Source: Flavobacteriia bacterium (GTDB lineage Bacteria > Bacteroidota > Bacteroidia > Flavobacteriales_D > Crocinitomicaceae). From it: 5,935 bases of DNA. Of this stretch, positions 1 to 5,935 are shown piece by piece. The stretch covers positions 1 through 5,935 of the forward strand of contig RFQF01000126.1 of NCBI GenBank assembly GCA_009925805.1, given 5' to 3'. The notes under the pieces are model-generated. The model ran no database searches and was not told where the DNA came from. It worked only from the letters and a program-made list of their open reading frames with translations. Within the stretch, counting starts at the first letter, position 1. The number at the start of each line of letters is the position of its first letter. Position numbers and translations under genes: made by a program.

Positions 1-938
1 ACTTAATTTACGGTGCATTTTTTCAAACGAAAGATCATGAAGAATTTGTAAATTCCTTGGTTTCTCGTTTGCCGCGTGAACGCATGGAAATTGACATGCT
101 TCGTTTTACCGGACCTGATTTCGAAGACATCGACAACCGCATGATTGCTTTAAGTTTGGTACGCAAAGGAATTACCGATGCGACCATGTTCGATTTAGCA
201 AAAAATGTACTCCAACCCGCCACGGCTTTATACAAGAAAAACATTCTGTTGATGCGCGGACGTTTTCGTCCGGTGACCAATGTGCATGTGGATATGATTG
301 AGAATGGTAAAGTTTGTTTTCTTGAAGATCCGCGTGTAAAACACACCAACGTTGAAGTCATTTTTGAGTTAACCTTAAAAGACCTTACGGCAGACGGTAA
401 AATTTCAGATAAAGATTTTCTGGACCGTGCAGAATTATTGAGCTCCTTGGGATATACCGTAATGATTTCAAATTACTTGAAGCATTACAAAATGGTAGAA
501 TACCTTTCTGCCATCGCGAAGGGACAATTCATGGGGGTGATTTTAGGGGTTTACAATTTGAGCTCTATTTTCGACGAACAGTATTATGATAACCTTCCAG
601 GAGGATTGTTGGAAGCTTTTGGACGAGGCTTTGGGCACAATATGAAACTCTACGTTTACCCTGCAATCGATGTGGAATCGGGCGCCTTGCTCGACCTCTA
701 CAACATGGAAGTAGCCGAAAACCTGAAGGGTTTAATGGAATACATGATCCACAACGATAAAATCGGACCAATTCGGCAGTTTAATGAAAAGCACTTACAT
801 ATTATGTCGGATGATGTGTTGAGTAAAATTAAAAGCGGTTCGAAGCATTGGGAAGAAGATGTTCCGTACGAAGCAGCCCAAGCCATCAAGTTTTTTGAAT
901 TATTCGGCTACGCAAAAGCGAACCATGCCCCACATTAA
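1..938 (+). CDS. Conserved Bacteroidota protein of uncertain function, 5'-truncated by the window edge
   Basis: The reading frame is open from base 3 to the TAA at 936-938, giving 311 visible residues. No convincing start lies inside, so the gene begins upstream. The TTG at 57 only looks like a start, because conserved-looking sequence (LIYGAFFQTKDHEEFV) precedes it in frame. Landmarks numbered from the first visible codon are FTGPDFEDIDNRM at 35-47, LLMRGRFRPVTNVHVDM at 82-98, KDFLDRAELLSSLGYTVMISNY at 137-158, LPGGLLEAFGRGFG at 198-211 and LHIMSDDVLSKI at 265-276, with an LFGY near the C-terminus. I see no transmembrane segment or signal peptide, so it is probably a soluble cytoplasmic protein. 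From memory, relatives carry inconsistent database names such as nicotinate-nucleotide adenylyltransferase or TonB-dependent receptor. The visible part shows neither a nucleotidyltransferase HxGH motif nor beta-barrel character, so I assign no function. It overlaps the next gene by 14 nt, which suggests one operon. Confidence 0.85.
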   Translation, partial: LIYGAFFQTKDHEEFVNSLVSRLPRERMEIDMLRFTGPDFEDIDNRMIALSLVRKGITDATMFDLAKNVLQPATALYKKNILLMRGRFRPVTNVHVDMIENGKVCFLEDPRVKHTNVEVIFELTLKDLTADGKISDKDFLDRAELLSSLGYTVMISNYLKHYKMVEYLSAIAKGQFMGVILGVYNLSSIFDEQYYDNLPGGLLEAFGRGFGHNMKLYVYPAIDVESGALLDLYNMEVAENLKGLMEYMIHNDKIGPIRQFNEKHLHIMSDDVLSKIKSGSKHWEEDVPYEAAQAIKFFELFGYAKANHAPH

Positions 939-1935
939 AAATGCTTTAATCCGTTTTCGAATCATTGACCGGATGATCCGAAATCCCTATAAGCGGTATC
1001 CCAGTAAAGGCGATTTACGCGAGGCCTGCGAGGAATCCTTGTTCGGTTCTACCTATGGTGATCACATATGTGATTCAACCATTGAAAAAGACCTCTTTGC
1101 CATGCGCATGGACCACGACGCCCCCATCAAGTACAGCCGTAAAAACGACGGCTATTATTACGAAGACCCCGATTTTACCATTAACGATATTCCGCTTTCT
1201 GAAGACGAGTTAGAATCGATTCGCTTCGCGGTACAAACCCTTCAACAGTTCCAAGAAGTCCCTTATTTCAAAGAATTTGGTAGTGCCATAGATAAAATCG
1301 CGGCACGCGTGGCGGTGGCTGGAACCGAGGGAAATGAAACCGCAGCATTCATCGGCTTTGAAACGGCGTATTCCTCGATTGGAAATCAGTGGTTACCCTT
1401 GCTGCTCACCGCCATTCAAGAAAAGAAAACATGCCACTTTACGTATGCCTCGTTTAAATCCGGGATTGCAAAAGAACGGAACGTACTTCCTGTGTACCTA
1501 AAGGAATACAGAAACCGTTGGTATCTCATTTCGTATGATCTGGAAAAATCCGATTGGATTACTTATGCCCTCGAGCGCATCGAAGGACTTGCCGTGACAG
1601 ACACCGTGCATGAACTTAAAGCACCTTTTAACCCCAGTTCCTTTTTTGCAGAAACCATCGGAATTACCACAGAGAAAAAAGCTGCGGAGCAGATTGAATT
1701 CGAAACGAATGAAGTGGCTGCTAAATACATAGAATCGCAACCTTTGCACTTTTCTCAGGAAAAAATAGGCCCACAGCATTTTCGGTTGACCGTACAAATC
1801 AACGAAGAATTGATCCGTGCTTTGTTCGGCTTTATCGGAGAGATCCGCATTCTAAGTCCAGCACATTTACAACAAACATGGGCAAATCGTATAGCACAAC
1901 AAATAACCCTTAACCACCATGGAAGTACTTTTTGA
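925..1935 (+). CDS. WYL-domain transcriptional regulator
   Basis: This 336-residue protein has an N-terminal DNA-binding-like region (about 5-75, with PSKGDLREACEESLFG and DSTIEKDLFAMR as helix-turn-helix-like helices), a linker, a WYL domain (about 150-235) and a C-terminal extension (about 255-330) like the WCX region of the family. The signature Trp-Tyr-Leu is at 199-201 in YRNRWYLISYD. WYL domains are ligand-sensing modules of bacterial regulators, so this is probably a cytoplasmic DNA-binding protein; its ligand and operator cannot be read here. I chose the ATG at 925. The in-frame ATG at 859 would add 22 non-domain-like residues encoded wholly within the previous gene's conserved C-terminus. 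The start overlaps that gene by 14 nt, and the stop lies 17 nt inside the following paaG-like gene. This makes it a candidate local regulator of that pair, which is inference from position only. Confidence 0.9.
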   Translation: MPHIKNALIRFRIIDRMIRNPYKRYPSKGDLREACEESLFGSTYGDHICDSTIEKDLFAMRMDHDAPIKYSRKNDGYYYEDPDFTINDIPLSEDELESIRFAVQTLQQFQEVPYFKEFGSAIDKIAARVAVAGTEGNETAAFIGFETAYSSIGNQWLPLLLTAIQEKKTCHFTYASFKSGIAKERNVLPVYLKEYRNRWYLISYDLEKSDWITYALERIEGLAVTDTVHELKAPFNPSSFFAETIGITTEKKAAEQIEFETNEVAAKYIESQPLHFSQEKIGPQHFRLTVQINEELIRALFGFIGEIRILSPAHLQQTWANRIAQQITLNHHGSTF

Positions 1936-2692
1936 AATCTCGCAAGGGGTCGCTCGAATCACCTTGAATCGGCCAGAAGTTTACAATGCATTTAACAGGG
2001 CGATGGCCCTTAGATTGCAAGAATGCCTGCACGAAGCTGCGCAATCTGAGGTCGTGCGTGCGGTAGTGATCACAGGAAACGGCAAGGCGTTTAGCGCGGG
2101 TCAAGATCTTGGAGAAGCGGTTGCGCCCGATGGACCCGGACTAGAACGAATACTTTCGGAACACTACAACCCCATCATTCAACAGATTGTGGCTTTGGAG
2201 AAACCGGTGGTGGCTTTGGTCAATGGCGTGGCCGCAGGGGCAGGAGCTAATATCGCCTTGGCATGTGACATCGTGATTGCCCACGAACAAGCGAGTTTTA
2301 TCCAAGCCTTTTCGAAAATTGGCTTAATACCCGACTCGGGGGGTACGTATTTGCTCCCACGTTTGATCGGTTCTCAAAAAGCCTTAGCCTTAATGATGAC
2401 GGGCGATAAATTGAGCGCTTCAGAAGCGGAACGAATGAATATGATTTATAAGGCCGTTCCGGCGCAAGAATTCGAGTCCTTCGGAAATGACTTGATGGAG
2501 CGTCTCGCCAAGATGCCTACCAAGGCCTTGGCCCTTACCAAAAAAGCGGTACAAAAAAGCTGGAACAACACCTTGTCGGATCAATTATCGCTCGAATTGG
2601 CGATGCAGGTGGAGGCCGGCAATACCGCGGATTTTAACGAAGGGGTGCAGGCATTTTTAGAAAAACGTTCCCCTAATTTTACAGGAAAATAA
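1919..2692 (+). CDS. paaG: Enoyl-CoA hydratase/isomerase, PaaG-type (epoxyphenylacetyl-CoA isomerase)
   Basis: This 257-residue crotonase-fold protein closely follows PaaG along its whole length. Shared stretches include ITLNRPEVYNAFN (14-26), the oxyanion-hole segment AFSAGQDL (57-64), HYNPIIQQI (82-90), VNGVAAGAGANIAL (101-114), FSKIGLIPDSGGTYLLPR (131-148) and the C-terminal FLEKRSPNFTGK. PaaG converts ring-1,2-epoxyphenylacetyl-CoA to the oxepin and also shifts double bonds in later intermediates. Its essential aspartate is in GLIPD, here Asp139. Residues at the usual hydratase glutamate positions are not glutamate (GAGAN and AFSKIG), favouring isomerase over hydratase activity. The ATG at 1919 lies inside the end of the WYL gene. 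The stop shares one base with the next gene's start (TAATG). A relative acting in general beta-oxidation is possible, but the isomerase-type aspartate and the partner gene argue for PaaG. Confidence 0.88.
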   Translation: MEVLFEISQGVARITLNRPEVYNAFNRAMALRLQECLHEAAQSEVVRAVVITGNGKAFSAGQDLGEAVAPDGPGLERILSEHYNPIIQQIVALEKPVVALVNGVAAGAGANIALACDIVIAHEQASFIQAFSKIGLIPDSGGTYLLPRLIGSQKALALMMTGDKLSASEAERMNMIYKAVPAQEFESFGNDLMERLAKMPTKALALTKKAVQKSWNNTLSDQLSLELAMQVEAGNTADFNEGVQAFLEKRSPNFTGK

Positions 2693-3846
2693 TGGTAAAA
2701 CGAATTTTTGTAGTAGGTGCAGGCACCATGGGTGCAGGTATTGCCCAGTTAGCCGCGCAAAAAGGATTTGAAACGTGGTTGTACGATGTATCGGAGGACC
2801 AACGGAGTAAAGCGCAGGCAGGAATCCATAAATCCTTGGCTACCTTGGTGGAAAAAGGTAAAATGGATGAACCTGAGAAGCAAGGAATCACAGCAAGGTT
2901 ACATTTTGTTCAATCGCTGGATGAGGCACGTTTGGCAGATTTAGTGATTGAAGCCATCGTTGAAAATTTAGGCATAAAACATCAAGTGTTCCAATCCCTC
3001 GAACAGGTGGTATCCCCGCACTGTATCTTGGCTTCCAACACCTCCTCCTTATCGATTGCGTCCATTTCTAGCGCTTTAACTTCGCCTGCACGGTTTTTAG
3101 GGATCCACTTTTTTAATCCCGCAACCCTCATGCCCTTGGTAGAGGTGATTCCAAGCGTGCTTACTTCCCCTGAAGTGGTGCTCCAAGCAGAGGAAATTAT
3201 TGCTGTTATGGGAAAAACAGTGGCGGTTTGTAAGGATACCCCAGGTTTTATCGTAAACCGCGTGGCGCGTCCTTTTTATGGAGAAGCCCTACGAATGTAT
3301 GAGGAAGGAATCGCGGATTTTGCGACCATTGATTACGCAATGACGTCCATGGGGGGCTTTAAGATGGGGCCCTTTGAATTGATGGATTACATTGGAAATG
3401 ATGTGAACTATACGGTCACGGAAACCGTCTTTGAAGCGTTCTATTTCGATCCACGGTTTAAACCTTCCTTTACCCAAAAACGATTAAAAGAAGCCGGATT
3501 GTTCGGAAGAAAAACGGGCCGAGGATTTTATGATTATGCCACAGATCGCCCCGAACCTAAGCGGGATGAAGCCTTACTTCAACAAATTTTTAATCGCATC
3601 ATTGCCATGCTCATTAATGAAGCCTATGATGCCGTATTGATGCAGGTAGCTTCACCAAACGACATTGACCTGGCGATGATGAAGGGTGTAAATTACCCCA
3701 AAGGACTTTTGGCATGGTCGGAGGAATTAGGTCCGGATAAGGTGCTACAACAATTGATGGCCTTGCAGGAGCGCTACGGCGAAGACCGTTATCGGCCCAA
3801 TGCTTTATTGACGGACCGGGTGTCCTCGGGAAAGCCCCTCGTATAA
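2692..3846 (+). CDS. paaH: 3-hydroxyacyl-CoA dehydrogenase, PaaH-type
   Basis: This 384-residue cytoplasmic enzyme oxidises a 3-hydroxyacyl-CoA with NAD; in phenylacetate degradation the substrate is 3-hydroxyadipyl-CoA. A Rossmann domain (about 3-182) starts with the NAD-binding loop GAGTMGAG at 9-16. Aligned to the mammalian enzyme, the catalytic set is complete: Ser118 in SNTSSL, His139 in GIHFFNP, Glu151 in LVEVI and Asn189 in GFIVNR. The first C-terminal helical domain (about 184-283) contains MGPFELMDYIG and ends in GRKTGRGFYDY. A second, shorter copy (about 298-370) carries IAMLINEAYDAV and MKGVNYPKGLLAW. The tandem C-terminal domain is typical of PaaH, although E. coli PaaH is longer. 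The ATG overlaps the paaG stop by one base, so translation is probably coupled. A 3-hydroxybutyryl-CoA dehydrogenase acting in general fatty-acid metabolism is the main alternative. Pairing with PaaG favours the phenylacetate role. Confidence 0.88.
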   Translation: MVKRIFVVGAGTMGAGIAQLAAQKGFETWLYDVSEDQRSKAQAGIHKSLATLVEKGKMDEPEKQGITARLHFVQSLDEARLADLVIEAIVENLGIKHQVFQSLEQVVSPHCILASNTSSLSIASISSALTSPARFLGIHFFNPATLMPLVEVIPSVLTSPEVVLQAEEIIAVMGKTVAVCKDTPGFIVNRVARPFYGEALRMYEEGIADFATIDYAMTSMGGFKMGPFELMDYIGNDVNYTVTETVFEAFYFDPRFKPSFTQKRLKEAGLFGRKTGRGFYDYATDRPEPKRDEALLQQIFNRIIAMLINEAYDAVLMQVASPNDIDLAMMKGVNYPKGLLAWSEELGPDKVLQQLMALQERYGEDRYRPNALLTDRVSSGKPLV

Positions 3847-3871
3847 GGGTAAAAAGTTCAACCATTTTCCT

Positions 3872-3879
3872 TATTTTTG
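3872..3879 (+). promoter_or_regulatory. Probable Bacteroidota -7 promoter element for metK-mtnA
   Basis: TATTTTTG fits the Bacteroidota housekeeping -7 consensus TAnnTTTG exactly. It lies in the only intergenic gap of the window, 18 nt before the metK ATG at 3898. No good TTG-type -33 element sits at the expected spacing upstream, so the assignment rests on the -7 match and location. If it is used, transcription would start only about 8-13 nt before the ATG, giving a very short leader with no Shine-Dalgarno sequence. Confidence 0.4.
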
Positions 3880-3897
3880 CACTCTAAATTTTTATCA

Positions 3898-5154
3898 ATG
3901 GCGTATTTATTTACCTCCGAATCGGTCTCAGAAGGGCACCCAGATAAAGTAGCGGATCAAATTTCCGATGCGTTGATCGATCATTTTATGGCCTTTGACC
4001 CCGACTCGAAAGTGGCTTGTGAAACCTTAGTTACCACGGGACAAGTGGTTTTGGCAGGCGAAGTGAAGAGCAAAGTGTACCTCGATGTACAGAAAATTGC
4101 ACGTGAAACCATTCAAAAGATTGGATATACCAAATCGGAGTATATGTTTGACGCGAATTCGTGTGGTATTTTCTCAGCGATTCACGAGCAATCCTCGGAT
4201 ATTAATCAAGGGGTAGAACGTAAAAATCCAGAAGATCAAGGGGCGGGTGACCAAGGAATGATGTTTGGATATGCCACCAAAGAAACGGATAATTATATGC
4301 CTTTGGCCTTGGATCTTTCGCATAAAATTCTTCAGGAATTGTCGTGGATTCGCAACCATGAACCGCAGTTAATTTCCTATTTACGCCCGGATGCGAAATC
4401 TCAGGTAACCATTGAGTATTCGGATGACAACGTGCCGCAACGCATCGATACCATCGTAGTTTCAACGCAACATGACGATTTTGATGAGGAAGCTACCATG
4501 TTAGCAAAGATTAAAAAAGACATCATAGAAATTGTGATTCCAAGAGTGAAAGCTAAGCTTAAACCGAGCTTACAAGCCCTATTCAACGATCAAATCACGT
4601 ATCACATTAACCCTACTGGTAAGTTTGTAATCGGTGGTCCACACGGAGATACCGGGTTAACCGGAAGAAAAATCATTGTAGATACCTACGGTGGAAAAGG
4701 AGCCCATGGAGGTGGAGCGTTCTCTGGTAAGGATCCGTCAAAAGTAGACCGTTCGGCAGCTTATGCTACCCGTCATATTGCGAAAAACATGGTGGCTGCA
4801 GGCTTGTGTGATGAGGTTTTAGTGCAAGTTTCCTATGCGATTGGCGTGGCTGAACCGTGTGGGTTATATGTTAATACCTACGGTACTTCTAAGGTGGACA
4901 TGACCGACGGTGAAATCGCTAAGAAAATGGAAGCCATTTTTGACATGCGTCCGTACTTCATTGAACAACGTTTGAAATTAAGAAATCCGATCTATTCAGA
5001 AACTGCGTCGTTTGGACACATGGGACGTGATTATGAGAAGAAAACGAAAGTATTTGAAGCGCCAAACGGAGAAAAGAAATCTCTTGAAGTGGAATTGTTC
5101 ACATGGGAGAAATTAGATTACGTTGATCGCATCAAAGCGGCATTCAATCTCTAA
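3898..5154 (+). CDS. metK: S-adenosylmethionine synthetase (methionine adenosyltransferase)
   Basis: This 418-residue enzyme makes S-adenosylmethionine from methionine and ATP, releasing phosphate and diphosphate, and supplies methyl groups in the cytoplasm. Family signatures are unmistakable: the N-terminal FTSESVSEGHPDKVADQISDA with His14 and Asp16, the hexapeptide GAGDQG at 115-120 followed by MMFGYA, the GGPHGDTGLTGRK nucleotide/metal region at 246-258, and the P-loop-like GGGAFSGKDPSKVDRS at 271-286. It is longer than the 384-residue E. coli protein, mostly through sequence around residues 155-220, which is normal for Bacteroidota. The ATG at 3898 is chosen over an in-frame TTG at 3877 because MAYLFTSESVSEGHP is the usual N-terminus and the TTG lies inside the promoter element. 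The leader is AT-rich without a Shine-Dalgarno sequence. It is followed after 2 nt by mtnA. Confidence 0.98.
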   Translation: MAYLFTSESVSEGHPDKVADQISDALIDHFMAFDPDSKVACETLVTTGQVVLAGEVKSKVYLDVQKIARETIQKIGYTKSEYMFDANSCGIFSAIHEQSSDINQGVERKNPEDQGAGDQGMMFGYATKETDNYMPLALDLSHKILQELSWIRNHEPQLISYLRPDAKSQVTIEYSDDNVPQRIDTIVVSTQHDDFDEEATMLAKIKKDIIEIVIPRVKAKLKPSLQALFNDQITYHINPTGKFVIGGPHGDTGLTGRKIIVDTYGGKGAHGGGAFSGKDPSKVDRSAAYATRHIAKNMVAAGLCDEVLVQVSYAIGVAEPCGLYVNTYGTSKVDMTDGEIAKKMEAIFDMRPYFIEQRLKLRNPIYSETASFGHMGRDYEKKTKVFEAPNGEKKSLEVELFTWEKLDYVDRIKAAFNL

Positions 5155-5156
5155 GC

Positions 5157-5935
5157 TTGTCCAGTCCATTTAGAACGATTTGGCCCACCGAAGACCGTTT
5201 TGTTGAGGTCATAGATCAGCGATTTTTACCGCACGAATGGGTGGTAGTGAAGTTGCATACCTATCAAGAAGCGGAAGCAGCCATTAAGGATATGGTGGTT
5301 CGTGGGGCACCCTTGATTGGAGCCACAGCAGCCTATGGAATGTATTTGGCCACCAAAACCTGCGTTGAGGAAAACCGCAATCAAGACGTTATGGATCAGG
5401 CCTTTGAGGCGCTGGCGAATTCACGACCAACGGCAGTTAACCTGTTCTGGGCCTTGAATCGAATGAAAGCGCGCTTAGAAGGAGCCGAGGATTTAGTTCA
5501 AACCGCTTGGGAAGAAGCCCAGGCCATTGTGGAGCAAGACGTAGAAACCTGCCGTCTAATTGGCGTGCACGGTCTTCCGATTTTAGAAGAAATTGCGTCT
5601 AAAAAACCGGGTCAGCGCATCAACATCTTAACGCATTGCAATGCGGGCATGTTGGGTTGTATTGAATGGGGTACGGTAACCTCGCCCATTTATCAAGCCA
5701 AACAGAAGGGTTTTGACGTACATGTTTATGTTGACGAAACACGACCGCGCAATCAAGGAGCGAACCTTACGGCCTATGAGCTTACACGCCACGGCATACC
5801 GCATACCTTAATTGTGGACAATGCCGGAGGGCATTTGATGCAGCACGGCATGGTGGATATGGTCATTGTTGGTACCGACCGTACTACACGCCATGGGGAT
5901 GTAGCCAACAAAATTGGCACCTACCTGAAGGCCTT
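5157..5935 (+). CDS. mtnA: S-methyl-5-thioribose-1-phosphate isomerase, 3'-truncated by the window edge
   Basis: MtnA interconverts 5-methylthioribose-1-phosphate and 5-methylthioribulose-1-phosphate in the methionine salvage route that clears methylthioadenosine. The frame is open to the window end, giving 259 residues; the family is usually about 340-370, so roughly the C-terminal quarter is missing. Visible motifs are KDMVVRGAPLIGATAAYG (44-61), SRPTAVNLFWAL (89-100), THCNAGML (159-166), VDETRPRNQGANLTAYEL (192-209), IVDNAGGHLMQ (219-229) and GTDRTTRHGDVANKIGTYLKA (239-259). Cys161 and Asp241 match the catalytic Cys160 and Asp240 of Bacillus subtilis MtnA. The start is inferred as TTG at 5157: an in-frame stop lies at 5124-5126, no ATG or GTG occurs before the conserved RTIWPTEDRF, and the numbering agrees with B. 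subtilis to one residue. It begins 2 nt after the metK stop with no Shine-Dalgarno sequence, so translational coupling with metK is likely. The THCNAG...EWGT and GTDRTT...GTYLKA segments recall the Rhodospirillum-type branch of the family (from memory). Confidence 0.95.
   Translation, partial: MSSPFRTIWPTEDRFVEVIDQRFLPHEWVVVKLHTYQEAEAAIKDMVVRGAPLIGATAAYGMYLATKTCVEENRNQDVMDQAFEALANSRPTAVNLFWALNRMKARLEGAEDLVQTAWEEAQAIVEQDVETCRLIGVHGLPILEEIASKKPGQRINILTHCNAGMLGCIEWGTVTSPIYQAKQKGFDVHVYVDETRPRNQGANLTAYELTRHGIPHTLIVDNAGGHLMQHGMVDMVIVGTDRTTRHGDVANKIGTYLKA

Noticed and set aside
57..59. TTG at 57 as the start of the first gene
   Set aside because: The frame continues open to the left edge with protein-like sequence, so the gene is cut by the window rather than starting here.
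859..924. Longer WYL protein starting at the in-frame ATG at 859
   Set aside because: It would add 22 residues with no domain character, read from the conserved C-terminal coding part of the upstream gene; the ATG at 925 gives the compact overlap usual in operons.
2692..3846. Internal duplication in paaH as an unusual fusion
   Set aside because: The repeated C-terminal 3-hydroxyacyl-CoA dehydrogenase domain is normal for PaaH-type enzymes.
3614..3865. Minus-strand open frame opposite the end of paaH, and similar antisense frames opposite the other genes
   Set aside because: These are low-complexity or unrecognisable translations fully covered by strong plus-strand genes, with no own promoter or family signature.
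3847..3870. Possible terminator after paaH
   Set aside because: No stem of useful length precedes the T-rich stretch; the T run belongs to the -7 element.
3877..3897. TTG at 3877 as the metK start, adding MHSKFLS
   Set aside because: The usual MetK N-terminus begins MAYLFTSESVSEGHP at 3898, and the TTG overlaps the predicted -7 promoter element.

Overview
The window looks like chromosomal housekeeping and catabolic DNA from a member of the Bacteroidota, most likely Flavobacteriia or a close relative. Three things suggest this: the MetK length and N-terminus are typical of that phylum (418 residues), starts lack Shine-Dalgarno sequences, and a TAnnTTTG-type -7 promoter element lies ahead of metK. 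Base composition is moderate and even throughout. All six genes are on the plus strand and about 99% of the window is coding.

Left block (1-3846): four tightly packed genes. The first is the 3' end of a conserved gene of uncertain function (311 residues visible). It overlaps a WYL-domain transcriptional regulator by 14 nt. The regulator overlaps a PaaG-type enoyl-CoA hydratase/isomerase by 17 nt. That gene overlaps a PaaH-type 3-hydroxyacyl-CoA dehydrogenase by 1 nt (TAATG). The overlaps point to one transcript with translational coupling. PaaG and PaaH act in the lower, beta-oxidation-like part of aerobic phenylacetyl-CoA degradation. No ring epoxidase (paaABCE), ligase (paaK) or ring-opening (paaZ) gene is present in the window.

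Middle (3847-3897): the only real intergenic gap, 51 nt, with a probable promoter element and a very short AT-rich leader. It is too short for a SAM riboswitch and has no convincing terminator.

Right block (3898-5935): metK (S-adenosylmethionine synthetase), then only 2 nt later mtnA (5-methylthioribose-1-phosphate isomerase) starting at a TTG codon and running off the right edge. Together these link SAM synthesis with recycling or disposal of the methylthioadenosine that SAM use produces.

No RNA genes, mobile elements, CRISPR arrays or long repeats were seen. I found no strong evidence of a novel defence or mobile system. The points most worth following up are the WYL regulator coupled to a paaGH pair, the metK-mtnA pair and the mtnA subtype, and the uncharacterised first gene.
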